Shown piece by piece: positions 7,627 to 15,016 of a stretch of 64,000 bases of DNA. A program made the translations under genes and the position numbers. Origin of the DNA: Timonella sp031979385. Lineage in GTDB: Bacteria; Actinomycetota; Actinomycetes; Actinomycetales; Cellulomonadaceae. Each line of letters opens with the position of its first letter. Position 1 is the first letter of the stretch. Below the pieces are notes generated by a model. The model saw nothing but the letters and a program-made list of their open reading frames with translations, did no database searches and was not told where the DNA came from. The stretch lies in the NCBI GenBank assembly GCA_031979385.1, contig DALZEF010000015.1, forward strand, positions 1-64,000. The letters are read 5' to 3'.

Positions 7627-9918
7627 GTGAGTACCGATTTTGGTGAGCAGCTCGCTTTCTCCGGTTTGGAATCCGTCGGACGCAAGAAACGTAGTTCCCG
7701 CAATTCGACTGCGGGTGCCGTCAAGATCGCTGAGCAGTTGCCTGTCGCCTCGGTGGTCGTAGAGCGACTTCCCATCCACCTAGACCAGTATTTTGACTAC
7801 CTTGTACCAGCGAAGTTTGCCCACGTGGCCGTGCCAGGCGCCTTGGTGAAGGTGCCGTTCGGTGGGCAGCAGCTTGACGGGTATATCGTCGCCCGCACCG
7901 AAAGTTCCAGTCACACCGGTAGGCTCATGCCGCTCAAGTCAGTGGTATCGCGGGTTTCTCTGCTTTCCGACGATTCCCTGGCTTTCTATCGTCGGGTCGC
8001 CGACTATTATGGCGGGTCATTGGCGGACGTGATCCGTCTTGCGATACCGCCGCGTCATGCCGCGACGGAGAAAGCCTTCATTGAACGCTTCCACGCTGAT
8101 ACTGAACCCGAAGGAGACGCCGAGGGGCTCGTCGGCAATGAAGTAGACGCAGAGAACGCGGCCAGTAGTGACATAACAGACGAGTCAGAAACCGCGAGCG
8201 CCGCTGGCGCAACGAGCGGTGCGGGGCTTGCCGACTGGTCGGACCTGTGGGATGACTATCTGGCGGGGCGTGCCTATCTTGACCATCTGACCGCAGCGTG
8301 TGAGGGGCAGGCGTCGAGCGCGCCACGGGCTGTGTGGACGTCGCTGCCAGGATGGGGTGCTCCGAATCTGGTACCTGCCGCTGGTGTGGGGGAGCCGGAC
8401 CTGAGTTCGGTGCCGCATTGGGCAGCGGCGATTGTGTCGTTAGCGCTCGTGGCCCGGGCGGCTGGGAAGCGGACGCTTATCGTGGTGCCGAGCGCGAAGG
8501 AAGTAAATCGGGTTCGTGAAGCTTTGTTGCTCGCCGGTTTTGTGAGCGGTCATTCGCCTGAGGGTGCAGCCTCGTTTGTGACGTTGACACATGAACTGTC
8601 GGCGGCGGAACGTTACGGTAACTTCCTCGTGGCTGGCAATGGTTTGGTTGACGTAGTGGTTGGGACACGTGCTGCTGCGTTTGCGCCGCTGCCTGAGGTC
8701 GGGTTGCTGGTGTGCTGGGATGATGGTGACGAGTCCCATCAGGACTTGCATGCTCCCTACCCTCATTCACGTGAGGTGCTTTCGCTGCGGAGCGAGCAGT
8801 ATGGCTCCGCGCTGGTTATTGGTGGTTTGGGCCGTACGCTGCATGCGCAGTCATTACTTGCCTCGGGTTGGGCGGGGGAGATCGTTGCTCCGCGTGAGGT
8901 GTTACGGGTTCGTGCGCCGCACGTGGTTGAGTTTGGCGAGTACGAGATCGCGCAGGACTCCGGCGGTAAGAATGGTCGTTTGCCGCAGCGGGTGTGGCGG
9001 GATATTCGGGCCGGGCTGGATCGTGGGCCGGTACTGATTCAGGTGCCCCGCGCTGGATACGTGCCATATGTTGCGTGTGCTCGATGTCGAGAGGCCGCAA
9101 AGTGTACGCACTGTCATGGACCGTTGGGGCTTGACTCTGCTGGAGGTGCGCCGCAGTGCCGCTGGTGCGGTGCACTCAGTGGTGCGTGGGCGTGCGATGC
9201 GTGTGGGTTTACCGGGTTGCGTGCTATGCGGATCGGTGCGGAGCGTACGGCTGAGGAACTTGGGCGTGCGTTCCCTGGTGTTCCGGTGGTCTATTCTGCG
9301 GCTCGCGCACGTGAAGGGGTGGTTGAGACGATTCGGCCGCGTCCCTCGCTTGTCATTGCGACGCCCGGAGCTGAACCCTATGTTCCTAGCGGATACGTGC
9401 TTGGCGTTTTGTTGGATGCCCACGTGAGTTCCGCAGGCTCGGGTCTCTATGCGCATCAAGAGGCGTTGGAGCGGTGGCAGCAGGCGGCAGGGCTCGTCCG
9501 GTCCCGTCATCAGGGTGGGCGGGTTTACCTTGTTGGTGTTGGCGCGGCCTTGCCCACGCAGGCTCTTGTACGGTGGGACGCTCCTGGTATGGCCGAGCGT
9601 GAACTCGCGGAACGTCAGGAACTTCACCTGCCGCCGTCGTGGCGTGTTGCTTCGATCTCGGGGGATAGGCTTTCGGTTGCCCAGTTCCTTGCTGCGTTGA
9701 CTTTGCCTGATGAAGCTGAAGTGCTTGGCCCTGTTGTGGTGGATGACCCTGACGGCCAGGCCCTAGATGACCTGCCATATGTTCGGGCGATCCTGCGCGT
9801 TCCCGTGCGGCTCGGACGTGAACTTGCGCGTGCGATCAACGCCATGTCCCGCATCGCGAGCGCCAAGCGCCTTGGCCAGCGCATCTCGATTGTGCTTGAC
9901 CCGAAGGAACTCCTGTAG
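7627..9918 (+). CDS. priA: primosomal protein N' (actinobacterial PriA, degenerate ATPase)
   Basis: Replication-restart protein that recognises stalled forks. The N-terminal 3'-end/DNA-binding domain (VVVERLPIHLDQYFDYLVPA) and the zinc module are present. The zinc module lies around residues 480-530 with CARC, CTHC, CRWCG and CDACG pairs. The helicase core has no Walker A GxGKT, and the DEAH position reads CWDDGDE. Actinobacterial PriA is known to lack ATPase motifs, so this is probably structural rather than broken. An acidic low-complexity insert of about 45 residues (near 155-205) separates the DNA-binding and helicase parts. GTG 7627 is chosen after AGGAGGAAGG; TTG 7606 is an alternative. 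Confidence 0.9.
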   Translation: MSTDFGEQLAFSGLESVGRKKRSSRNSTAGAVKIAEQLPVASVVVERLPIHLDQYFDYLVPAKFAHVAVPGALVKVPFGGQQLDGYIVARTESSSHTGRLMPLKSVVSRVSLLSDDSLAFYRRVADYYGGSLADVIRLAIPPRHAATEKAFIERFHADTEPEGDAEGLVGNEVDAENAASSDITDESETASAAGATSGAGLADWSDLWDDYLAGRAYLDHLTAACEGQASSAPRAVWTSLPGWGAPNLVPAAGVGEPDLSSVPHWAAAIVSLALVARAAGKRTLIVVPSAKEVNRVREALLLAGFVSGHSPEGAASFVTLTHELSAAERYGNFLVAGNGLVDVVVGTRAAAFAPLPEVGLLVCWDDGDESHQDLHAPYPHSREVLSLRSEQYGSALVIGGLGRTLHAQSLLASGWAGEIVAPREVLRVRAPHVVEFGEYEIAQDSGGKNGRLPQRVWRDIRAGLDRGPVLIQVPRAGYVPYVACARCREAAKCTHCHGPLGLDSAGGAPQCRWCGALSGAWACDACGFTGLRAMRIGAERTAEELGRAFPGVPVVYSAARAREGVVETIRPRPSLVIATPGAEPYVPSGYVLGVLLDAHVSSAGSGLYAHQEALERWQQAAGLVRSRHQGGRVYLVGVGAALPTQALVRWDAPGMAERELAERQELHLPPSWRVASISGDRLSVAQFLAALTLPDEAEVLGPVVVDDPDGQALDDLPYVRAILRVPVRLGRELARAINAMSRIASAKRLGQRISIVLDPKELL

Positions 9919-9964
9919 CCCGTGCCTGTCGCGCCGGTGTGCGGGCTTTCCGCACTACTGAGGC

Positions 9965-10013
9965 AAAAACGGTTGTACCTATGCATTCTTTATGCATAGC
10001 TACAACCGTTTTT
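9965..10013. terminator. strong hairpin terminator after priA
   Basis: 22-base arms AAAAACGGTTGTACCTATGC... and the complementary ...CTACAACCGTTTTT with a single mismatch and a TCTTT loop. The A-run on one side and T-run on the other would allow termination from either direction. It separates priA from fmt. Confidence 0.88.
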
Positions 10014-10137
10014 GACTTAGTAGCGGAGCGTGGGAGAACACAAGGAAGCGCGGAACCTCGGGCGGCACTGGACCGCGGAGCGCTCAAGTATGGGCAAGCA
10101 CACCATCGAGCCAGTGCGCCTAACCTAAACAACCAAA

Positions 10138-10143
10138 TAGAAT
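10138..10143 (+). promoter_or_regulatory. -10 element of a probable leaderless fmt promoter
   Basis: TAGAAT followed by 7 bases and then ATG at 10151. No Shine-Dalgarno sequence precedes that ATG. Confidence 0.5.
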
Positions 10144-10150
10144 GGTTCAT

Positions 10151-11122
10151 ATGCGTTTATTGTTTGCCGGTACCCCTGATGTAGCCGTTCCCGCATTGCG
10201 GGCGCTTCACGAGTCAGTCCACGAAGTTGTGGCCGTCCTGACGCGTGCCGATGCGAAGCAGGGAAGGGGCCGCAAACTCGTGCCCAGCCCGGTCAAACAG
10301 GCAGCCGAAGAACTCGGTATCCCTGTCATCACCGATCGCCCACGCAGCGAAGGGTTCGTTGAACTCATCAAGGAACTGGACGTTGACTGCGCCGCAGTGG
10401 TCGCATACGGCGAAATCCTGCCCAAGTCGGTCCTTGACGTGATCAAACATGGTTGGATCAACCTTCACTTCTCGCTTCTGCCGGCGTGGCGTGGTGCCGC
10501 ACCAGTACAGCGAGCGATCATGGCGGGCGATGAGGTGACCGGTGCGTCAACGTTCCGCATCGAAGAGGGACTAGACACAGGCCCGGTCTACGGCACAATG
10601 ACCGAGACGATCCGACGTACCGACACGTCCGGTGAACTCCTGGGCCGACTAGCCGAGTCTGGGTCCGGCCTTCTCGTGGGCACTATGGATGCCATCGCAG
10701 ACGGAAGTATCGTGCCAGTTCCACAGCCCAATGACGGGGTCAGCCACGCAGCGAAGATCCTCGTAGCGGACGCACTCGTGGATTGGACTCGTCCCACCCA
10801 CATCGTTGACCGCACGATTCGCGGGGCTTCCCCAGCGCCGGGCGCATGGACCACCCTCTCGGACGGCAGCCGCTTAGGTATCGGCCCACTGGCCAGCGCC
10901 CCACGTGGCGTTGAGATGCCGGAAAACCTAACGCCCGGCCAACTGTCAGTGACAAAGAAACACGTCTTTGTGGGAACTGGCTCGGGTACAGCAGTCCTTG
11001 GCCAGGTCACACCTGTGGGCAAGAAACCCATGAACGCGGCCGACTGGGCGCGCGGTGCTCGCCTCGAACCAGATACGATTCTCGGGCAGTCTGACGGCAG
11101 CTCACACCAGGGAGAACAGTGA
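10151..11122 (+). CDS. fmt: methionyl-tRNA formyltransferase
   Basis: Transfers a formyl group from 10-formyl-THF to Met-tRNAfMet for translation initiation. The 323-residue protein begins MRLLFAGTPDVAVPALRAL and carries the catalytic core NLHFSLLPAWRGAAPVQRAI and the IEEGLDTGPVY loop. The C-terminal tRNA-binding domain starts near residue 215. An ATG nine bases upstream (10142) is in frame but lies within the -10 box; 10151 gives the family N-terminus. The stop overlaps rsmB (GTGA at 11119-11122). Confidence 0.95.
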   Translation: MRLLFAGTPDVAVPALRALHESVHEVVAVLTRADAKQGRGRKLVPSPVKQAAEELGIPVITDRPRSEGFVELIKELDVDCAAVVAYGEILPKSVLDVIKHGWINLHFSLLPAWRGAAPVQRAIMAGDEVTGASTFRIEEGLDTGPVYGTMTETIRRTDTSGELLGRLAESGSGLLVGTMDAIADGSIVPVPQPNDGVSHAAKILVADALVDWTRPTHIVDRTIRGASPAPGAWTTLSDGSRLGIGPLASAPRGVEMPENLTPGQLSVTKKHVFVGTGSGTAVLGQVTPVGKKPMNAADWARGARLEPDTILGQSDGSSHQGEQ

Positions 11123-12768
11123 ACGACAACTCCGCGCGCGGTGAGCGCCACAACCGCAACGACCGCGATCGCTTCAACAGTGCCAGCCCGCGCCAAGATC
11201 GGCCAAACCAAGCCCGTCGCAACGATTCCGGCAACGGTCGCTCTGGCTATGACCGTAACGACCGCGACAATGACCGACGTAACCACAACGAGCGCCGTAA
11301 CGCTGAAGGCAGGGAACGCTCCGCAACTCGTGCCCGTGGCGAATACAACCGCACGGCACTGGCCCCTAGCGCACGCCGTAAGGGTGCGGACCTGCCACGT
11401 CAGATCGCCTTTGACGTGTTGCAGCAGGTAGCAGAGTCTGACGCCTACGCAAACCTGGTCTTACCTCCAGCACTCAACAGGGCCGGAGTACGGGGACGTG
11501 ACGCAGGATTCGCAACTGAACTCGCGTACGGAACGCTGCGCATGCAGGGCCGCTACGACGCAATCATCTCGCGCTGCACGGACCGTGGTCTGGACAAGAT
11601 CGACCCACCGGTGCTCTCGTTGGCTCGGATGGGCGCACACCAACTATTGGGGATGCGCGTCCCGAGCCACGCGGCTGTTTCGGAGACCGTCGGTCTTGCC
11701 CGCCAAGAGGTCGGCGCGGGTGCGGCCCAGTTCCTGAACGCGATTTTGCGCAGAATCTCGGAGCGTCCCCTCGATGAGTGGCTTGACCTGCTAAACGCGG
11801 AAGCTGAGTCACCAACGGCAGCTCTCGCGCAGGTCCACTCGCACCCGTTGTGGATCACCCGGGCGCTCAAGGAAACCCTCGTGGCGAATGGTCGCCCAGC
11901 TGAGGAGATCGAGGCGCTGCTCCAAGCCGATAACAAGGCACCGCGCGTGACCCTCGTGGCTCGTCCTGGCCTATGCGACCGTGACCATCTCGCCGAATAT
12001 GAGGCAGGCGAGCCAGGCGATCTGACGCCAACCGCGTACATCCTGGACGGCAAAGACCCCGCCGATATTCGCGAGGTTCGCTCCGGCGAAGCAGGCGTTC
12101 AGGACGAAGGCTCGCAACTCGTCACCCTCGCCTTCGCGGATGCACCTGTCGAAGGTAGCGACAAACGCTGGCTCGACATGTGCGCCGGTCCCGGCGGAAA
12201 GGCCGCCCTGCTGGGAGCCCTAGCTGCGCAGCGAGGTGCCCGACTCGTCGCCAATGAGGTGCAACCACACCGCGCTGACCTCGTGGTCAAGTCCACCAAA
12301 GCCATCCCAGCCCGCGCGATAGAGCGTATTCAGGTGTGGGACGGACGCGAAATCGGTGACTTGGAACCCGCCGCATACGACCGCGTGATGCTTGACGCTC
12401 CGTGCACCGGACTTGGCGCGCTGCGCCGTCGCCCTGAATCGCGCTGGCGCCGCACGGTCGCGGACCTCACGCAACTGACGGGGCTGCAGCGCGAACTGCT
12501 TGCCTCGGCCCTCAAGACCGTGCGGGTTGGGGGAGTGGTCGGGTATGTGACCTACTCGCCGCACCTCGCGGAGACGCGGTTCATTGTCGACGACGTCCTC
12601 AAGTCGCTGCCCGAAGGTTCCGTCGAGCGCATTGATGCTCGCGAGATCGTGCGCGACATTGCGGGCGAGTATGCCGAGTTTGATGGCGACCGGCTGGACG
12701 TTCAGTTGTGGCCGCACGTGCACGGCACAGACGCGATGCACCTGACGTTGCTGCGCCGGCTTGCGTAG
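11119..12768 (+). CDS. rsmB: 16S rRNA m5C967 methyltransferase RsmB (Fmu/Sun), altered motif VI
   Basis: Family that methylates C967 of 16S rRNA. An N-terminal disordered stretch of about 85 residues is very rich in Asn, Asp and Arg. It is followed by a NusB-like domain (PRQIAFDVLQQV...) and the Rossmann methyltransferase (LDMCAGPGGKAALL near 355). Motif IV DAPCTGLGALRRRPESRWRR is intact with C429. Motif VI, normally TCS with the nucleophilic cysteine, reads VTYSPH with Tyr479 (codon TAC at 12553-12555). The fold is kept, but catalysis by the standard mechanism would be lost. GTG start overlaps the fmt stop, so the two are coupled. Confidence 0.88.
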   Translation: MNDNSARGERHNRNDRDRFNSASPRQDRPNQARRNDSGNGRSGYDRNDRDNDRRNHNERRNAEGRERSATRARGEYNRTALAPSARRKGADLPRQIAFDVLQQVAESDAYANLVLPPALNRAGVRGRDAGFATELAYGTLRMQGRYDAIISRCTDRGLDKIDPPVLSLARMGAHQLLGMRVPSHAAVSETVGLARQEVGAGAAQFLNAILRRISERPLDEWLDLLNAEAESPTAALAQVHSHPLWITRALKETLVANGRPAEEIEALLQADNKAPRVTLVARPGLCDRDHLAEYEAGEPGDLTPTAYILDGKDPADIREVRSGEAGVQDEGSQLVTLAFADAPVEGSDKRWLDMCAGPGGKAALLGALAAQRGARLVANEVQPHRADLVVKSTKAIPARAIERIQVWDGREIGDLEPAAYDRVMLDAPCTGLGALRRRPESRWRRTVADLTQLTGLQRELLASALKTVRVGGVVGYVTYSPHLAETRFIVDDVLKSLPEGSVERIDAREIVRDIAGEYAEFDGDRLDVQLWPHVHGTDAMHLTLLRRLA

Positions 12769-12810
12769 ACTACACGCGACACCCCAACCCGAACCCGAAG
12801 AAGGATGAGC

Positions 12811-13473
12811 ATGACCGCCCAAATCGCCCCCAGTATTCTCTCGGCTGACTTCACCAACCTTGAACGCGACCTCGGTAAGATCGCGACCGCGGATTGGGCG
12901 CATGTGGACGTCATGGACAACCACTTCGTGCCTAACCTGACCATCGGGTTGCCGGTTGTGGAGCGTATCCGTCAGGTGTCGCCGGTGCCGATTGACGTGC
13001 ACCTCATGATCGAGGACCCGGACCGTTGGGCACCCGGGTTTGCCGAGGTGGGGGCGCAGTCCGTGACGTTCCATGCGGAGGCCGCGACCGCTCCGGTGCG
13101 GTTGGCGCGCGAGTTGCGTCGCCTGGGTGCTCGGGCTGGGATGGCGTTGCGCCCGGCGACCCCGGTCGAGCCGTACATTGACCTGCTCAGCGAGCTCGAC
13201 ATGCTGCTGATTATGACCGTGGAGCCAGGATTTGGTGGGCAGTCGTTCATCGAGGGGACACTCCCCAAGATTCAGCGGGCGCGCAAGGCGCTCAGCGAAC
13301 AGAACCTTGACGTGTGGATTCAGGTTGATGGGGGAGTCTCGCGTTCCACGATTGAGCGCGCCGCCGAGGCTGGTGCGAACGTGTTCGTGGCCGGTTCCGC
13401 GGTGTATGGTGCCGACGACATTCCAGGTGAGATTGACGTGTTGCGGCAGATGGCGGCAGCGCATACGCACTGA
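12811..13473 (+). CDS. rpe: ribulose-phosphate 3-epimerase
   Basis: Interconverts ribulose 5-phosphate and xylulose 5-phosphate in the pentose phosphate pathway. The TIM-barrel protein has IAPSILSADFTNLERDL, HVDVMDNHFVPNLTIG with the metal-binding His/Asp, HLMIEDP, MTVEPGFGGQ and QVDGGVS. Two in-frame ATGs exist; GAAGAAGG abuts the first (12805), so 12811 with a spacing of about six is preferred, giving 220 residues. Located 42 bases after rsmB, probably in the fmt-rsmB-rpe operon. Confidence 0.95.
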   Translation: MTAQIAPSILSADFTNLERDLGKIATADWAHVDVMDNHFVPNLTIGLPVVERIRQVSPVPIDVHLMIEDPDRWAPGFAEVGAQSVTFHAEAATAPVRLARELRRLGARAGMALRPATPVEPYIDLLSELDMLLIMTVEPGFGGQSFIEGTLPKIQRARKALSEQNLDVWIQVDGGVSRSTIERAAEAGANVFVAGSAVYGADDIPGEIDVLRQMAAAHTH

Positions 13474-13496
13474 CTTTTTCTTATTCATTTGCGACG

Positions 13497-13518
13497 AGCC
13501 GGGCCAGTTGGCTCGGCT
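13497..13518. terminator. GC-rich inverted repeat after rpe
   Basis: AGCCGGGCCA / TGGCTCGGCT lies 24 bases past the rpe stop. The loop as drawn is very short, so the stem must open at its tip. It may terminate the rpe transcript together with the palindromic element at 13561. Confidence 0.4.
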
Positions 13519-13560
13519 TGTCCCGTGGAGTCTGGCTGGCTGCGGATAGCCTCCGCAACT

Positions 13561-13627
13561 CGATGGGGCCTTTTTGGTCCAAGTATGCAGATAAATTCTG
13601 CGTACCCGGACTAAAAAGAGCCCATCG
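13561..13627. repeat. 67-bp palindromic element, copy 1
   Basis: Starts CGATGGG and ends CCCATCG. The two 31-base arms match at 25 positions (CTTTTT/AAAAAG and GTCC/GGAC blocks conserved), with the 5-base centre TAAAT. A second 67-bp element of the same layout is at 26798-26864 and a half copy at 48283. It sits in the 262-base rpe-hisE gap and could act as a bidirectional terminator or be a non-autonomous mobile palindrome. Confidence 0.65.
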
Positions 13628-13723
13628 GGCGTGAATAAGCCGTCATGTGGAATGAGTAGACGCCCGGCAGCACGGGAACGTTCAGGAAATGGACGAGGAG
13701 CCCAGTAGATGAAACGCAACCGG

Positions 13724-13729
13724 TAGGAT
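13724..13729 (+). promoter_or_regulatory. -10 element of a probable leaderless hisE promoter
   Basis: TAGGAT, then 6 bases, then the GTG start of hisE at 13736. No Shine-Dalgarno sequence is present. Confidence 0.5.
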
Positions 13730-13735
13730 TATGCA

Positions 13736-13999
13736 GTGAAGTCATTTGAAGAGTTGTTTGAGGAACTCCAGCAAAAAGCCGTAGACCGCCCAGAGGGATC
13801 TGGCACGGTCAAGGAACTTGACGCAGGGGTTCACTTCATCGGGAAGAAAATCGTTGAGGAAGCTGCGGAGGTCTGGATGGCCTCCGAATACCAGTCTGAC
13901 GAGGAAGCCGCCGAAGAGATCTCGCAACTGCTTTACCATACCCAGGTCATGATGGTCGCCAAGGGAATTTCCTTAGGCGATGTGTACAAGTACCTCTGA
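13736..13999 (+). CDS. hisE: phosphoribosyl-ATP pyrophosphatase
   Basis: Hydrolyses phosphoribosyl-ATP to phosphoribosyl-AMP, the second step of histidine synthesis. 87 residues, all-alpha MazG-like fold. The metal-binding helix appears as KKIVEEAAEVWMAS and DEEAAEEISQLLYH. It starts with GTG directly after a -10 box, so probably leaderless. hisG follows 28 bases later; the hisE-hisG pair is typical for actinobacteria, with the remaining his genes elsewhere. Confidence 0.95.
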   Translation: MKSFEELFEELQQKAVDRPEGSGTVKELDAGVHFIGKKIVEEAAEVWMASEYQSDEEAAEEISQLLYHTQVMMVAKGISLGDVYKYL

Positions 14000-14027
14000 C
14001 CCGACGTAAAGACTGACAGGACCACTC

Positions 14028-14876
14028 ATGCTACGCGTAGCAGTACCAAACAAGGGCTCACTTTCGGAGCCAGCAGTCGCGATGCTCAAGGAGGCGGGAT
14101 ACCGCCAGCGCCGCGATTCTCGTGAACTCGTTCTCTCCGACCCTGAGAACGGTGTTGAATTCTTCTTCCTGCGCCCACGCGACGTCGCCGTGTATGTGGG
14201 GGCCGGAACCGTGGACGCCGGAATCACCGGACGCGACCTACTCCTAGATTCAGGTGCGAACGCTGAGGAACATCTGGCGCTCGAGTTCGCTCGTTCGACG
14301 TTCCGGTTCGCCGCGCCAAGTGGCACCATCACCGACATCAAGAAGATCGGTGGTTTGCGGGTTGCGACCTCGTACAACACTCTCGTCGCGGACTACCTCG
14401 AAGCTCAGGGCGTTACCCCTGCTGCGGTCGTGCACCTTGACGGAGCGGTTGAATCGTCCGTGCAGCTTGGCGTTGCGGACATCATCGCGGACGTCGTCGA
14501 GACCGGGACCACGCTTAAAGCAGCTGGCCTTGCAGTGTTCGGTGAGCCGATTCTCGTGTCCGAGGCCGTGCTGATCCGACGTAAGGGCATCGAGGTTCCC
14601 GTTGGTCTTGAGACCCTGACCCGTCGACTTCAAGGTGTGTTGACAGCGCACAAGTATGTGCTCATGGACTACGACGTTCCAGCTGCGCTCGTGCAAAAGG
14701 CTGTCGCCGTTACTCCGGGCCTTGAGTCACCAACGGTGTCACCACTGCACGACACCGAATGGGTTGCTGTGCGGGCGATGGTTCCAAAGAACCAGACCAA
14801 CAAGGTGATGGACGAACTCTACGAGATCGGTGCCCGCGCGATTCTCGTCACCGGCATCATGGCGTGCCGCCTCTAA
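14028..14876 (+). CDS. hisG: ATP phosphoribosyltransferase (long form)
   Basis: First, feedback-controlled step of histidine synthesis, joining PRPP and ATP. 282 residues, the long form with its own C-terminal regulatory ACT-like domain (WVAVRAMVPKNQTNKVMDEL, GARAILVTGI). The catalytic domain shows RVAVPNKGSLSEPA, GAGTVDAGITGRDLL and the PRPP-binding loop DVVETGTTLKAAGL. Because it is the long form, no HisZ is expected. Preceded by ACAGGA before the ATG; ends at a strong terminator shared with the convergent DEAD-box gene. Confidence 0.95.
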   Translation: MLRVAVPNKGSLSEPAVAMLKEAGYRQRRDSRELVLSDPENGVEFFFLRPRDVAVYVGAGTVDAGITGRDLLLDSGANAEEHLALEFARSTFRFAAPSGTITDIKKIGGLRVATSYNTLVADYLEAQGVTPAAVVHLDGAVESSVQLGVADIIADVVETGTTLKAAGLAVFGEPILVSEAVLIRRKGIEVPVGLETLTRRLQGVLTAHKYVLMDYDVPAALVQKAVAVTPGLESPTVSPLHDTEWVAVRAMVPKNQTNKVMDELYEIGARAILVTGIMACRL

Positions 14877-14962
14877 CTGTTCTTTCAAGTCAGGGTACGG
14901 TTCCCTCTGCTTAACCTAGAAAGTTCTTAGGCTAAAAAGAGAAAACTGTACTCTGAGAAACT

Positions 14963-15004
14963 AAAAAGGCTTGGCCCGTCCTTTCGGACGGGCCAAGCCT
15001 TTTT
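14963..15004. terminator. bidirectional terminator between hisG and the DEAD-box gene
   Basis: Perfect 19-bp stem AAAAAGGCTTGGCCCGTCC / GGACGGGCCAAGCCTTTTT with a TTTC loop. The A-run and T-run serve both converging transcripts. Confidence 0.92.
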
Positions 15005-15016
15005 GCTGTCTAGGGA

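Noticed and set aside
12220..13719. 499-codon open frame on the minus strand
   Set aside because: It is antisense to rsmB and rpe, has no recognisable domain and its composition mirrors the real genes' codon bias.
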